Source: Symbiodinium natans (Eukaryota; Sar; Dinophyceae; Suessiales; Symbiodiniaceae). Taken from it: DNA of 64,000 bases. This document shows, piece after piece, positions 44,301 to 49,489 of this stretch. The stretch lies in the NCBI GenBank assembly GCA_905221605.1, contig CAJNDS010002729.1:72187-136186 (forward strand), in the 5' to 3' direction. The translations under genes were made by a program, and so were the position numbers. The notes under the pieces are model-generated. The model did no database searches. It saw only the letters and a program-made list of their open reading frames with translations, and was not told where the DNA came from. Position 1 is the stretch's first letter. Every line of letters begins with the position of its first letter.

Positions 44301-44361
44301 GACCACTGGGGACACTGAGTGGAGCAACGGCGTCAAACTCCGATGGATCGAGGCCTGGTAG
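8245..44361 (+). CDS. Gene A: MORN-repeat protein, highly fragmented gene (composite span)
   Basis: A multi-exon gene for a MORN (membrane occupation and recognition nexus) protein. MORN repeats commonly form beta-hairpin rods that scaffold membranes or cytoskeleton; whether that is its role here is inference. Joining exons by phase gives the period x-x-Y-x-G-(8)-G-x-G-(5)-D-G, 23 residues, which is the usual MORN length. Firm exons: 8300-8343, 9039-9052, 9746-9793, 10140-10187, 10467-10504, 11023-11081, then 29096-29127, 29665-29690, 32256-32303, 33186-33227, 33936-33964, 34907-34945, 37692-37715, 39797-39814, 40450-40506, 41764-41799 and 43231-43258. Most introns use GC donors, a few GT or GA. 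Links between 11.1 and 29.1 kb and after 43.3 kb are tentative, so two adjacent MORN genes remain possible. Coding DNA is only about 2% of the span. Confidence 0.72.
8344..9038 (+). other. Gene A intron (GT donor)
   Basis: Opens into TTTAGGG arrays (8371-8560). The interior is degenerate TTTAGGG-type sequence and the 3' end before the AAG acceptor is also TTTAGGG, so this is one of the few introns lacking a CCCTAAA 3' arm. Confidence 0.6.
9039..9052 (+). CDS. Gene A 14-nt micro-exon (G-Y-G-K-Q)
   Basis: Acceptor CCAAG, then GC TAT GGC AAG CAG, then donor GCAGCG. With the single G from the preceding exon it codes G-Y-G-K-Q, exactly the G-x-G core and first two strand residues needed between R-D and T-W-P-D-G. 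It is too short to recognise alone; support comes from perfect phase and MORN spacing on both sides. Confidence 0.65.
9084..9240. mobile_element. MITE family C, copy 4, with internal telomeric array
   Basis: Ends CTAAGGGTAGTTAAACCGGTCCC and GGGCCCATGCGACTACCCT are inverted. A CCCTAAA array at about 9135-9177 interrupts the interior. Confidence 0.6.
9746..9793 (+). CDS. Gene A exon: MORN (T-W-P-D-G, Y-E-G-T-F)
   Basis: Sixteen codons: T-W-P-D-G-A-C-Y-E-G-T-F-V-D-N-K. Acceptor CCAG, donor AAG followed by GCCCTT (GC type). Phase 0 at both ends. Preceded by CCCTAAA-type repeats (9600-9735). Confidence 0.82.
10140..10187 (+). CDS. Gene A exon: MORN (G-Y-G-K-F, D-G-D-I-Y-E)
   Basis: Sixteen codons: A-S-G-Y-G-K-F-V-H-A-D-G-D-I-Y-E. 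Acceptor GTGAG then GCC; donor GAG followed by GCAGGT. Joined to its neighbours it gives D-N-K-A-S-G-Y-G and D-I-Y-E-G-E-W with perfect MORN spacing. A TTTAGGG array starts 12 nt after the donor. Confidence 0.85.
10467..10504 (+). CDS. Gene A exon: MORN (G-E-W-Q-D-D-K-A-H-G-H-G)
   Basis: Acceptor GCAGCAG then G; it codes G-E-W-Q-D-D-K-A-H-G-H-G plus AG of an Arg codon. Donor GCAGGG. The upstream CCCTAAA array (10381-10445) and downstream TTTAGGG array (10560-10640) frame it. Confidence 0.85.
10505..11022 (+). other. Gene A intron: model telomeric hairpin intron
   Basis: 518 bp between GC donor and AG acceptor. The 5' arm is a TTTAGGG array (10560-10640), the loop is about 10641-10745, and the 3' arm is a CCCTAAA array (10750-11000). 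The arms are reverse complements, so the transcript could form a long, mostly perfect stem. Confidence 0.85.
11023..11081 (+). CDS. Gene A exon: MORN (Y-E-H-T-D-G, Y-E-G-E-W)
   Basis: Acceptor CCCAG then G completing Arg; it reads Y-E-H-T-D-G-S-T-Y-E-G-E-W-V-A-D-K-Q-W plus the first base of Gly. Likely donor GCAGCC. This is the clearest single MORN exon and the largest firm exon of gene A. A TTTAGGG array follows at 11101. Confidence 0.87.
12109..12234. mobile_element. MITE family A, copy 1
   Basis: The left end TACTCGGAGGTTCATGGGTA is inverted relative to the right end TACCCTGAACCTCCATGTA. The arms continue as TTATAACCAC/GGCTATAA. Seven related copies or fragments occur in the window. Confidence 0.75.
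12874..12913 (+). CDS. Gene A candidate exon (G-H-G-R-L-R)
   Basis: Acceptor ACAG then GT CAT GGT; with the G left by the exon at 11081 it reads G-H-G-R-L-R-D-D-P-H-T-S-G plus AG, donor GCGCGC. CCCTAAA lies left and TTTAGGG right. The G-x-G to D spacing is two residues short of the MORN norm, so this is less certain. The exon at 16287 starts with the same GTCATGG. Confidence 0.42.
13202..13305. mobile_element. MITE family B, copy 1
   Basis: Ends TTGGGATGGTCCCCCTTATA and TATAAGGGGGAACATCCCAA are near-perfect inverted repeats. The interior has CAGTCCATAATGGGGATTAT. Other copies at 21624, 31741 and 42699. Confidence 0.8.
13484..13550 (+). CDS. Gene A candidate exon (R-G-D-G-V-Q-W)
   Basis: After CGAG the frame reads L-P-A-R-S-R-G-R-R-G-D-G-V-Q-W-Q-R-R, where R-G-D-G-V-Q-W resembles a MORN core. 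Another open frame starting near 13457 reads A-A-A-A-T-W-E-C-R-G. Array polarity on both sides fits an exon; frame and ends are unresolved. Confidence 0.33.
13678..14130. repeat. 18-bp minisatellite with 100-bp higher-order repeat
   Basis: The unit GTTTAGGGGTTTAGGGAA is repeated. A shortened 10-bp unit (GTTTAGGGAA) recurs near 13786, 13886, 13986 and 14068. Spacings of about 100, 100 and 82 bp equal 5x18+10 or 4x18+10, so a higher-order unit was amplified. Confidence 0.88.
15810..15922. mobile_element. Dispersed element G, copy 1
   Basis: It begins GAAGCAGGGTTTATATGACT, contains ATTGGTGAGTGTATATAT and GGTGTCCTTTTGGGG, and ends ACATAAACCCTACTTC. The ends are imperfect inverted repeats. A copy lies at 53577-53697 and an end fragment at about 16016-16041. 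Confidence 0.7.
16287..16335 (+). CDS. Candidate exon (G-H-G-V-L-P), possibly alternative to 12874
   Basis: Acceptor GTAG then GT CAT GGA GTC. After a G left by the previous exon it reads G-H-G-V-L-P-A-A-I-R-M-P-D-L-H-L, with consensus-like donor GTGAGG. CCCTAAA ends just upstream and TTTAGGG begins near 16380. A Cys-rich alternative frame is also open. MORN spacing is not kept after G-H-G. Confidence 0.35.
16456..16556. mobile_element. MITE family A, copy 2 (left end degraded)
   Basis: The right end TACCTATGAACCTCCAAGTA and the internal CCTCTAAGTAGGTCATAAGT match copies at 12109 and 17874. The left terminal repeat is missing. Confidence 0.65.
16641..16880. repeat. Degenerate CAAGTGTCCC minisatellite
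   Basis: CCAAGTG and AAGTGTCCC recur irregularly with insertions. Short open frames on both strands here are by-products of this repeat. Confidence 0.6.
16891..17176. repeat. 143-bp perfect tandem duplication
   Basis: The unit starts GCTCCTGTAGCACGTCAGTA and ends CAACCCACCAA; it contains its own small CCCTAAA cluster. The two copies appear identical, so the event is recent and copied the telomeric piece with unique flanks. Confidence 0.9.
17204..17351. mobile_element. Dispersed element E, two tandem copies
   Basis: AGGGGTCGGAA.AATC is followed by GGGAATATTATTCCCTCATG and ACCATAATCACCCC, twice (17204 and 17284). A diverged copy lies at 53174-53258. Confidence 0.7.
17874..18017. mobile_element. 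MITE family A, copy 3 (reference copy)
   Basis: 144 bp. The left end TACTTGGAGGTTCATGGGTA is inverted against TACCTCGAACCTCCAAGTA at the right, with ACTTATAACC/GGTTATAAGT inside. No coding capacity. Confidence 0.85.
18307..18338. repeat. Direct repeat flanking unique block, left copy
   Basis: GCGGCCCTGCCCACAGGCGC followed by CCGGAAACTAAACCC recurs at 20731-20762. Both copies run straight into a CCCTAAA array. Confidence 0.85.
18413..20730. other. Unique, telomere-poor 2.3-kb block
   Basis: Bounded by the 32-bp direct repeat. It is GC-rich at 18650-18900, then has almost no heptamers. The longest open frame is 19649-20161 (+, 170 codons), with no motif I recognise and partly overlapped by open frames on the other strand. 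Two copies of TTTTGCACATCGAACC (about 20270 and 20393) and a CTCGCGCGGAC-type repeat (about 20197-20240) are present. It could hold an unrecognised gene or an old transposon. Confidence 0.4.
20731..20762. repeat. Direct repeat flanking unique block, right copy
   Basis: Same sequence as 18307-18338, again leading into CCCTAAA (20757-20910). Confidence 0.85.
21624..21753. mobile_element. MITE family B, copy 2
   Basis: The left end TTAGGATGGTCCCCCTTA and right end GAGGGAACATCTCAAG match the family. The interior holds an extra TAAACTAACATAAACTAACA duplication. Confidence 0.7.
22636..23100. repeat. CCCTGG hexanucleotide arrays
   Basis: Pure arrays at about 22636-22712 and 22880-23100 with degenerate sequence between. 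Long open frames on both strands are translations of this hexamer (W-P or G-Q dipeptides) and are not genes. A further array lies at 23522-23603. Confidence 0.95.
23101..23945. repeat. Segmental duplications around the hexamer arrays
   Basis: TGTTCGAGTCAT.TTACCCCC and GCGCCAAGCCAAGCTGTCCG occur at about 23101, 23179 and 23646. The last two copies continue in parallel for about 280-300 bp, sharing GTTCACTGTGTGTTCTTCCT. The 23520 array interrupts the series. Confidence 0.85.
24503..24533. mobile_element. MITE family A right-end fragment
   Basis: GTACCCACGAACCTCCAAGTA matches the right terminus of family A and directly abuts a CCCTAAA array on the left. Confidence 0.6.
24534..24611 (+). CDS. 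Candidate exon (unassigned)
   Basis: A fully open frame reads A-W-R-L-P-V-R-L-P-G-A-R-I-A-R-L-D-L-K, ending next to a TTTAGGG array. No homology. The flanking array polarity fits an exon, but the left side is a MITE end rather than a clear acceptor. Confidence 0.22.
26195..26215 (+). CDS. Gene A candidate exon (M-D-W-R-P-K-K)
   Basis: After AAAG the frame reads M-D-W-R-P-K-K with a GA donor; joined to the exon at 29096 it gives W-R-P-K-K-T-G-E-G, close to MORN spacing. Upstream is CCCTAAA; downstream TTTAGGG begins near 26299. Confidence 0.3.
26216..29095. other. Putative gene A intron with duplicated unique sequence
   Basis: Holds poly-C tracts (about 26410-26430, 26563-26585), a diverged duplication (26755-27040 and 27605-27885) and AT-richer unique sequence to about 28780. 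No firm exon seen; several short open frames on both strands lack motifs. Confidence 0.45.
26755..27885. repeat. Diverged 280-bp duplication (26755-27040 / 27605-27885)
   Basis: Shared landmarks in order: GCAGG.GCACCACTC, TGGTTTGTCGTTTGTG, GCGATGACTTGCA.AGCACG, GCCAAACGCCTCATCTGA, ACAGTCCGAATGCTTT and GTGGTCCTTGGTCATG. Probably a dispersed element or a local duplication of one; coding status unknown. Confidence 0.75.
29096..29127 (+). CDS. Gene A exon: MORN (T-G-E-G-V-E-C-W-I-D-G)
   Basis: Acceptor CTGAG then G. It codes T-G-E-G-V-E-C-W-I-D plus one base of Gly; donor GCCGGG. Joined to the exon at 29665 it gives W-I-D-G-S-S-Y-S-G with correct G-x-G-(5)-D-G spacing. Confidence 0.68.
29665..29690 (+). 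CDS. Gene A exon: MORN (S-S-Y-S-G-H-Y-K)
   Basis: Acceptor CAGAG then GC TCC TCG TAC. It ends AAG before a GA donor (GACAAT). Spliced to 32256 it yields Y-S-G-H-Y-K-D-G-L-K-H-G-R-G, exactly eight residues between Y-x-G and G-x-G. A MITE A copy begins six bases downstream. Confidence 0.75.
29696..29866. mobile_element. MITE family A, copy with internal TTTAGGG array
   Basis: TGCTCGGAAGTTCATGGTAC marks the left end. The body (CTTATAACCAC, CACTTAGGGGGCCTATAAG) resumes after a TTTAGGG array at 29735-29788; the far right end is missing. Confidence 0.65.
29893..30553 (+). mobile_element. G-tract element, copy 1
   Basis: Left boundary GAAATTTAAGAGCCTCCGGC, then CAAGCCGCCGACC. The interior has a G-rich tract (about 30027-30178) followed by a C-rich tract (about 30185-30336). 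Right boundary CACGCCGCCAGGGTCGGCGG. The CCGCCGACC/GGTCGGCGG ends are inverted. Partial copies at 35249 and, inverted, at 35920. All long open frames here are G/C-run artefacts. Confidence 0.7.
30628..30662. mobile_element. MITE family A, deletion remnant
   Basis: CTACTTGG and ACCTCCAAGTG flank only about 15 bp, so the two ends survive with the centre lost. Confidence 0.5.
31741..31818. mobile_element. MITE family B, copy 3 (short)
   Basis: Ends TGGGATGTTCCCCCTAAGAC and CAGGGAACATTCCAA, with GGGATTATAGCACCCCCTAT inside; the right arm is shortened. Confidence 0.7.
32256..32303 (+). CDS. Gene A exon: MORN (D-G-L-K-H-G-R-G-T-F-V-W-V-D-G-S)
   Basis: Acceptor TAGAG then GAC; sixteen codons; GC donor (GCCCAT). 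With the next exon it gives V-D-G-S-K-Y-I-G-E-F. A GT at 32317 would be an alternative donor but breaks the frame. Confidence 0.82.
32364..32490. repeat. Tandem triplication of a variant TTTAGGG unit
   Basis: A unit of about 50 bp, GGGTTTAGGATTTAGGTTTC followed by TGGTTTAGGGTTTAGGGTTA, occurs three times; the variants mark it as a local duplication. Confidence 0.75.
32838..32932. repeat. GGGTGTATA 9-bp tandem repeat
   Basis: About ten near-perfect copies of a 9-bp unit inside a TTTAGGG context, probably a telomere-variant unit that spread by slippage. Confidence 0.9.
33186..33227 (+). CDS. Gene A exon: MORN (K-Y-I-G-E-F-S-A-N-D-I-Q-G-E)
   Basis: Acceptor CTCAG; fourteen codons; GA donor after GAG (GATGGG). 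Spliced to 33936 it reads D-I-Q-G-E-G-T-Y-I-W-A-D-G. Confidence 0.82.
33936..33964 (+). CDS. Gene A 29-nt exon: MORN (G-T-Y-I-W-A-D-G-R)
   Basis: Acceptor GCCAG then G; codes G-T-Y-I-W-A-D-G-R plus AG; GC donor GCGCGC. A CCCTAAA array ends upstream and a TTTAGGG array starts at 33979. Confidence 0.83.
34564..34659. mobile_element. MITE family A, copy with internal CCCTAAA array
   Basis: TACTTGGAGGTTCAGGGTAC and TACCATGAACCTCTAAGTA are the inverted ends; CCCTAAA units fill about 34588-34620. Confidence 0.7.
34907..34945 (+). CDS. Gene A exon: MORN (Y-T-G-Q-W-K-S-N-R-M-H-G)
   Basis: Acceptor CACAG then G completing Arg; Y-T-G-Q-W-K-S-N-R-M-H-G plus AG; GC donor GCGCAT. Polarity is atypical: TTTAGGG lies upstream and CCCTAAA downstream. 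Confidence 0.82.
35101..35237. mobile_element. MITE family C, copy 5
   Basis: Left CTAAGGGTAGCTACAG, right GGGACCATGTAACTACCCTAAG; interior GGGTTCTGAAGTATG. A short + strand open frame crosses it by chance. Confidence 0.65.
35249..35700 (+). mobile_element. G-tract element, partial copy 2
   Basis: Begins GAAATTTAAGAGCCTCCGGC as at 29893, followed by a G-rich tract at about 35330-35385 and GGGGGCCCTTGGCCC repeats. The right boundary is not defined. Confidence 0.55.
35920..36290 (-). mobile_element. G-tract element, inverted copy 3
   Basis: 35925-35985 is the reverse complement of 30490-30553, including CGCGTGTTGGATGGGAAAAG. The C-rich tract at 36060-36260 is the complement of a G-tract in the same relative position as in copy 1. 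Long open frames are artefacts. Confidence 0.7.
36286..36856. repeat. GCCGAAGGCCCGAAAAGG repeat cluster
   Basis: About five diverged copies near 36286, 36374, 36433, 36565 and 36790 of AAATAAGGGCCTCTACGGGC plus GCCGAAGGCCCGAAAAGGGC and CGAGGCTACCCC. Confidence 0.8.
37692..37715 (+). CDS. Gene A 24-nt exon: MORN (G-M-F-A-W-P-D)
   Basis: Acceptor CCCCAG then G completing Arg; G-M-F-A-W-P-D plus two bases of Gly; GC donor GCCGCG. Spliced context H-G-R-G-M-F-A-W-P-D-G-R-V-Y has exact MORN spacing. Confidence 0.8.
37716..39796 (+). other. Gene A intron containing minisatellite element
   Basis: Includes a unique piece at about 38041-38440 (TTTAGGG left, CCCTAAA right, so the opposite of exon polarity), the 21-bp minisatellite element and CCCTAAA arrays at 39390-39510 and 39720-39778. 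Confidence 0.6.
38514..39393. mobile_element. Minisatellite-bearing element, copy 1
   Basis: Left flank CTCTCTATCCTATGTATATT; tandem 21-bp unit (CCCGGACAAGCACCAAAAAT + T) at about 38547-39080; GTCCCGGG-rich palindromic zone at 39081-39235; right flank ATGTTATGGGATCC..GGGTGGGTGGG ending TGCTGAACCC at the telomeric array. Homologous flanks occur at 58392-58648 around a different minisatellite. The 243-codon + strand frame is the repeat read through. Confidence 0.75.
39797..39814 (+). CDS. Gene A 18-nt micro-exon (R-V-Y-D-G)
   Basis: Acceptor CTCGAG then G; codes R-V-Y-D-G plus GA; GT donor (GTGCGC). Spliced to 40450 it gives Y-D-G-E-Y-I-D-D-V-K-Q-G-H-G, with exactly eight residues before G-x-G. 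Confidence 0.68.
40130..40270. repeat. GTCTCCCTTT imperfect repeat
   Basis: TTTGTCTCCCTT and TTCGTCTCC recur about nine times in this intron; pyrimidine-rich and non-coding. Confidence 0.7.
40450..40506 (+). CDS. Gene A exon: MORN (V-K-Q-G-H-G-H-F-K-W-P-D-N-R)
   Basis: Acceptor CCCAG then G completing Glu; Y-I-D-D-V-K-Q-G-H-G-H-F-K-W-P-D-N-R plus GA; GT donor (GTCGCT). CCCTAAA upstream to 40408 and TTTAGGG from 40521. A GTGAGT at 40503 is a competing donor in a phase that would break the next repeat. Confidence 0.87.
41764..41799 (+). CDS. Gene A exon: MORN (Y-I-G-Q-W-K-K-G-K-Q-H)
   Basis: Acceptor ATAAG then G; Y-I-G-Q-W-K-K-G-K-Q-H plus GG; GC donor GCTTCG. A CCCTAAA array ends ten bases upstream. 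Confidence 0.86.
42699..42799. mobile_element. MITE family B, copy 4
   Basis: Ends GGGGATGTTCACCCTTTATA and AAAGGGGGAAGATCCCAA, with ACTAACAGTCCTTAATGGGG inverted as AAGGACTGTTAGT. The best preserved family B copy. Confidence 0.82.
43231..43258 (+). CDS. Gene A exon: MORN (R-G-K-Y-T-E-S-N-G)
   Basis: Acceptor CCCCAG then G; codes R-G-K-Y-T-E-S-N-G following H-G from the previous exon; probable GT donor (GTCCCT). Confidence 0.8.
43915..43951 (+). CDS. Gene A candidate exon
   Basis: Between CCCTAAA and TTTAGGG arrays, acceptor CGCAG and a GTAAGG near 43952. One frame gives V-L-G-R-I-K-P-G-F-L, which could replace Y-x-G-x-W, but its phase does not join the neighbours cleanly. Confidence 0.28.
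44302..44361 (+). CDS. Gene A exon, possibly terminal (G-D-T-E-W-S-N-G-V-K-L)
   Basis: Acceptor GCCAG; T-T-G-D-T-E-W-S-N-G-V-K-L-R-W-I-E-A-W then TAG at 44359-44361. G-(5)-N-G spacing fits a final MORN half-repeat. Alternatively a GC donor after W-I-E (44353) continues to a possible exon near 45393. Confidence 0.55.
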   Translation, partial: TTGDTEWSNGVKLRWIEAW

Positions 44362-46730
44362 GGTTCAGGGTTTAGGGCTAGGGTTTAGAGTTTAGGGTTT
44401 GGGGTTTGGGGTGTAGGGTTTAGGCTTTAGGGTTGCGGCTTCAGACTCTGCTTGGGGCTTGGGGCTTAGGGCTCAGGGCTTAGGGTTCAGGCCTTGGGGT
44501 TCCCTGAAGCCCCACGTTTTTGGACTCTGGGTTTAGGGTTTAGGGTTTAGGGTTTAGGGTTTAGGGTTTAGGGTTTAGAGTGAGCATATCAGTCGGACTG
44601 TGATTCTGAGGGAACCTACAGAAGAAAGCAGGCCTGGGGCTTGTAAGTTGTGGTCAGGGTTCAAGGTTTAGGGTTTAGGGTTTAGGGTTTAGGGTTTAGG
44701 GTTTAGGGTTTAGGTTTAGGGTTCAGGGTTTAGTGTTTAGTGTTTAGGGTTCCTTTTTCTCCTATTGTGCCTGGTTGGTGTACCTCGAAAAGGGATCACA
44801 ATGTCGAGAACTGCTCGTGTGTAGGTTGTTGTCGGTTTAGGGCCGAAAGGGCTGCTTTGGAGTTATCTGGTTTAGGGTTTACCCTAAACCCTACACCCTA
44901 AACCCTAAACCCTAAACGGAGAGTTTGAGGGTTCTCAGGGTCAGAATGTGGTCGATTCAAATCTGCGGGTCATCTGCAACAAAGACTCCATTTTGAAATT
45001 CAGAAACCCTAAACCCCAAATCCTTAACCCTAAACCCTCAACCGTAAACCCTAAACCCTATAGACCTTAAAGCCTAAACCCTAAATCCTAAACCCCCCAA
45101 ATCCACAAGTCCCCCCACAAGAGAGCTGCAGCTACATACCCCAGCATCATATGGGCACTGCACCGCTACTACACGCCCCTAAACCCTAAACCCTAAACCC
45201 TAAACCCTAAACCCTAAACCCTAAACCTTAAACCCTAGACCCCAAACCCTAAACCCTAAACCCTAAACCCTAAACCCTAAACCCTAAACCCTAAACCTTA
45301 AACCCTAGACCCCAAACCCTAAACCCTAAACCCTAAACCCTAAACCCTAAACCCTAAACCCTAAACCCTAAACCCTAAACCCTAAACCCTCAGAGGCGCC
45401 AAGCGTCCCCTTGGAGCAGGAGGTGGCATCCGCCTCGTAGCCTCCCCCTCGCCCCCAACCCCACCCCATCGCCAAAGGTTGGGTACTGTACTTTAGGGTT
45501 TAGGGTTTAGGGTTTAGGGTTTAGGGTTTAGGGTTTAGGGTTTAGGGTTTAGGGTTTAGGGTTTAGGGTTTAGGGTTTAGGGTTTAGGGTTCAGGGTTCA
45601 GGGTTTAGGGTTTAGGGTTTAGGGGTTGTAAGGGTTTTTTATCGGCTCATGTTTCGAAAGCGGCGGCGATGCAACTTTCCAGCTCTGTGCTTTCTGGTTC
45701 GTGCGCCCGAAAGCCCCACCCTAAGCATTACGTACTTCAATGTCGGCGCTCTTGGCAGTTTAGGGTTTAGGGTTTAGGGTTTAGGGTTTAGGGTTTAGGG
45801 TTTAGGGTTTAGGGTTTAGGGTTTAGGGTTTAGGGTTTAGGGTTTAGGGTTTAGGGTTTAGGGTTTAGGTACTTCAAACCCAGCTAGCCGTTTACCCTTA
45901 GTCCCAACCCTGAAACCCCAACAACCCTCAACCCAAACAACCCTAAACCCCGAAGCCCGAAAAACCCTAAACCCTGAACCCTAAACCCTAAACCCTAAAC
46001 CCCTTACCCCAAACTCCGGGCCTTCGCCCCCATTGTTTCAGCTTCGGGTGCACGGCCCTCTCGTACCGTAGAAAGCCGCCAAAGCGCGCACTGACAGGTA
46101 CAGCAGGGCTTGTTAAAACGAATCAGGGTCCCCCTAAACCCCAAACCCCAAACCCTTATATAACCCTAAACCCCAAACCATCAACCCTAAACCGTAAGTC
46201 CTGTTTGTTTTGGGTTTCGTTATGGTGTTTAGGGCTTAGGACGTTTTTTGGGCTTCGGGATTTGGGGTTTAGGGTTTAGGGTTAGGGTTGTGGAGTCCTT
46301 TTTGTAAATGCAGGGGCTAGTTTATCAACAGGCAACTGGCGGGGGTTTCTGTGTTAAGGGTTAAGGTAGGCTTATTGGGTCGCTGTCGAAGTGCGAGCAT
46401 CAGAAGGTACTTTTGAGAACCCTAAACCCTATAAACCCTAAAGCCTAAACCCTAAACCCTAAACCCGAAACCCTAAACCCTAAACCCGACACGGGCGTGG
46501 ACCCACGAAAGCTCCGAACCTCTGAAGGAAGCGACCTCCTCATCAGCCTTCGAAAGAATGGAGCAACTGGTGAAACCCTCAACCTAAACCCTAAACCCTA
46601 AACCCTAAACCCTAAACCCTAAACCCTAAACCCTAAACCCTAAACCCTAAACCCTAAACCGCGAAACCTTCAACCCTGAAACCCACAACAGTTTCTCCAT
46701 CCTGCAAGCTTAGGGTTCCGGGTTTAGGGT

Positions 46731-46812
46731 TTTGGGGCGAGGGCTTAGGGTTCAGAGTCTAGGGTTTAGGGTTTTGGGGCTAGGGCTTAGGGTTCAGAGT
46801 CTAGGGCTTCGG
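46731..46812. repeat. 42-bp tandem duplication
   Basis: GGGTTTAGGGTTTTGGGGC, then AGGGCTTAGGGTTCAGAGTC, occurs twice in direct succession with one or two differences. Confidence 0.8.
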
Positions 46813-47300
46813 GTTTACAGGGTTCAGGGAGGGCGCAAGGGGTTTGAAATTTGGGGACCCTTTGGGGATCGCTGTGCGCCAGGGCCCATCAAGAATTGGG
46901 CTTCGGTCGTTGGACGGAGACCAACAGGGGCACGGCGCGCGCACATGGGCTCGAACAAGTTGGAGGGATCCTCCAAATACGACCCCTACCCGCAATCCAC
47001 CCTAAACCAACCCTAAACCCCAAACTCTAAACCTTAAACCCAAATAACCCTAATCCTAAACCCTAAATCCTAAACCCTAAACCCTAGACCCTAAACCCAC
47101 AACGTGATTTTAAACCCTAAAACCCTTCGGCGGGGTGGAGGATCCCACAACAAGACTCAGCCATGTTGTTGTTTCACCCTTGCCCCCTGGTGCTCGCGCA
47201 GGACTCATACAGGGTTTAGGGTTTAGGGTTTAGGGCTTAGGGTTTAGGGTTTAGGGTTAGGGCTTAGGGTTCAGGGTTTAGGGTTTGAGGTCTAGGGTTT

Positions 47301-47600
47301 CAGGGTTGGCGGTTAGGGGGAAGTCCCAAAAAAAGGCCCCGCCCTCGCAAATCCCAAACCCCCCAAAACCTAAATCCTAAAACCGCAAGCCTCAAGCCCT
47401 AAATCTGAAATCGTGGGTCCACGTCCATGTCGGGTTTAGGGTTTAGGGTTTGAGGTTTTGGGTTTCAGGGTTGGCGGTTAGGGGGAAGTCCCAAAAAAGG
47501 CCCCGCCCTCGCAAATCCCAAGCCCCCCCAAAACCTAAATCCTAAAACCGCAAGCCTCAAGCCCTAAACCCGAAATCGTGGGTCCACGTCCATGTCGGGT
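47301..47600. repeat. 165-bp tandem duplication
   Basis: From CAGGGTTGGCGGTTAGGGGG through GTGGGTCCACGTCCATGTCG, repeated at exactly 165-bp spacing with a few substitutions; it includes telomeric units. Confidence 0.88.
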
Positions 47601-48817
47601 TCAGGGTTTAGGGTTTAGGGTTTAGGGTTTAGGGTTTAGGGCTTAGGGTTGGGGTTTCGGGTTTAGGGTTTAGGGGTTTGGGGCCCCTGAACCCTACGCA
47701 GCCTACAAGGCCCTGTAGGGATGTAGCCCTGCCCTGGCCAATAAGCTCCACGAACAAGCCTTTGAGCCCTCCTGCATCCCTAAACCCGAAACCCGAAACC
47801 CAAAACCCCAAAACCCCAAAACCCCAAACCCTAAACCCTAAACCCTAAACCCTAAACCCTAAACCCTAAACCCTAAACCCTAAACCCTAAACCCTAAACC
47901 CTAAACCCTAAACCCTAAACCCTAAACCCCAAACCCCAAACCCCAAACCCCAAACCCGAACCCTAGGTGCCCAATCCCAAAGCCCTAAACGCCTCAAGCC
48001 CCGGAACCCTACACCCTAAACCTTAACCATAAGCAACAAGCCCTAGGTTCGAGTTTAAGGTTCAAGGTTCAGGGTTCAGGGTTCAGGGTTCAGGGTTTAG
48101 GGTTTAGGGTTTAGGGTTTGGATTGTGGTCTTCAGGGACTAGGGGTTACAGGCTACCCTAAACCTTCAACCCTGAACATCACATTCCCCAAAAGCCCCAA
48201 ACCCTAAACTCTTGGGATTTGGGGGTTTTAGGGTTTGGGCTGACGGCTTCAGAAATTGGGTTTCGGGGCCACTCTAATTTTTAAAACGCCCTAAACCCTA
48301 AACCCTACACCCTAAACCCTAAACCCTAAACCCTGCACCCTAAACCCTATCGCTCCCTCAGGGTTTAGGGTTTAGGGTTTAGGGTTTAGGGTTCAGGGTT
48401 CAGGGTTTAGGGTTTAGGGTTCAGGGTTTAGGGTTTAGGGTTTGCGGTTTAGGGAGTTCGGGGTAGCTTTTGAGCGTGTGGCTCGTGCCTGTGGGAGCAC
48501 GAGGGGGTTGAGCAAAAGCTCGCAGAACTCGGAAAAAGCCCTAAACCCCAAACCCTAAACCGTAAACCCTAAACCCTAAGCCCTAAACCCTAAACCCTAG
48601 ACCCTAAACCCTAAACCCTAAACCCTAGCCCCTAAGCCCTGAGCCCTAAGCCCTAACCCCTAAACCGTAAACCCTAAACCCTGCACCCTAGACCCTAGAC
48701 ACTAAACCCTAGGCCCCTCATCTTTATGAAGACACCCCTAGGCCCGAGAACCCCAAGCCTTTGCTTTCTGAAAGCATGTAGTTTAGGGTTTAGGAATCAG
48801 GGTTTAGTGTTTGGGGC

Positions 48818-48948
48818 AGTTTCATGGGCCCTTAATATGGTCCCTATCATGATGTATGGGCCCTAATTTGTATAGGGTATATAAGGGGTATATAGGGGGT
48901 ACCTGTTTAAGGGGCCCCCATACTAAGGGACAATGTAACCACCGTGAG
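48818..48948. mobile_element. MITE family C, copy 6
   Basis: TTTCATGGGCCCTTAATATG at left and CATACTAAGGGACAATGTAA at right, with internal TATAGGGTATATAAGGGGTA, related to the copy at 4708. Confidence 0.55.
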
Positions 48949-49489
48949 ATTTCTGAAAGAATGTATGCACGTATGCCCGAATGTATGTACAGAGTATGCA
49001 TGCAGCATGCACGCATGTATGTGCCGTGTGTATTTATCCTTTCCTGTGTACATAAAATGCATCCAGCTGTGTATGTGCAAGTACAGATGTTGTGCATCTG
49101 TATTTGTATACGCATGTGCATATCTTGATGTACATGTTTATGTAGAAGTGGACGTGCACACATGTATCTGCATGTATCCTTGCAGTACGCCCTAAGCCGC
49201 ATGAGTCCCAGCTGCGTCCTTTTGGGCCGTAAGTAGCTGTGTGTGGGAGGTCTGGTTAGCGTCATGGCGCCTGTCAACCCCCAAACCTTGAGCCCACAGA
49301 ACCGCAAGACCCTGAATCAAGCCCAGAAACGTTGCAATCCTACTCCCTTGCCCCTACACCTAAGCACCCCCTAGCACTCACACACCCTAAGCCCAATTAA
49401 AGCCCTAAACCCTAAGCCCCTGACACCCACCATCAGCCCTGGACTTAAACGAAGCACTCGAGCCTCCAGTTTTTCCTGGTGTCGCAACC

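Larger units (their letters stand above)
44362..49489. other. Intergenic region between genes A and B
   Basis: Telomeric arrays dominate (45177-45390, 45493-45625, 45759-45870, 46570-46660, 47825-47955). A possible 3' exon of gene A lies at about 45393-45493 (frame G-A-K-R-P-L-G-A-G-G-G, ending TAG). Also tandem duplications at 46731 and 47301, MITE C at 48818 and a GTATG-rich stretch at 48960-49190. No firm gene. Confidence 0.5.

Noticed and set aside
48944-49307. Cys/Met-rich open frames on both strands
   Set aside because: They derive from a GTATG-type low-complexity stretch next to a MITE.
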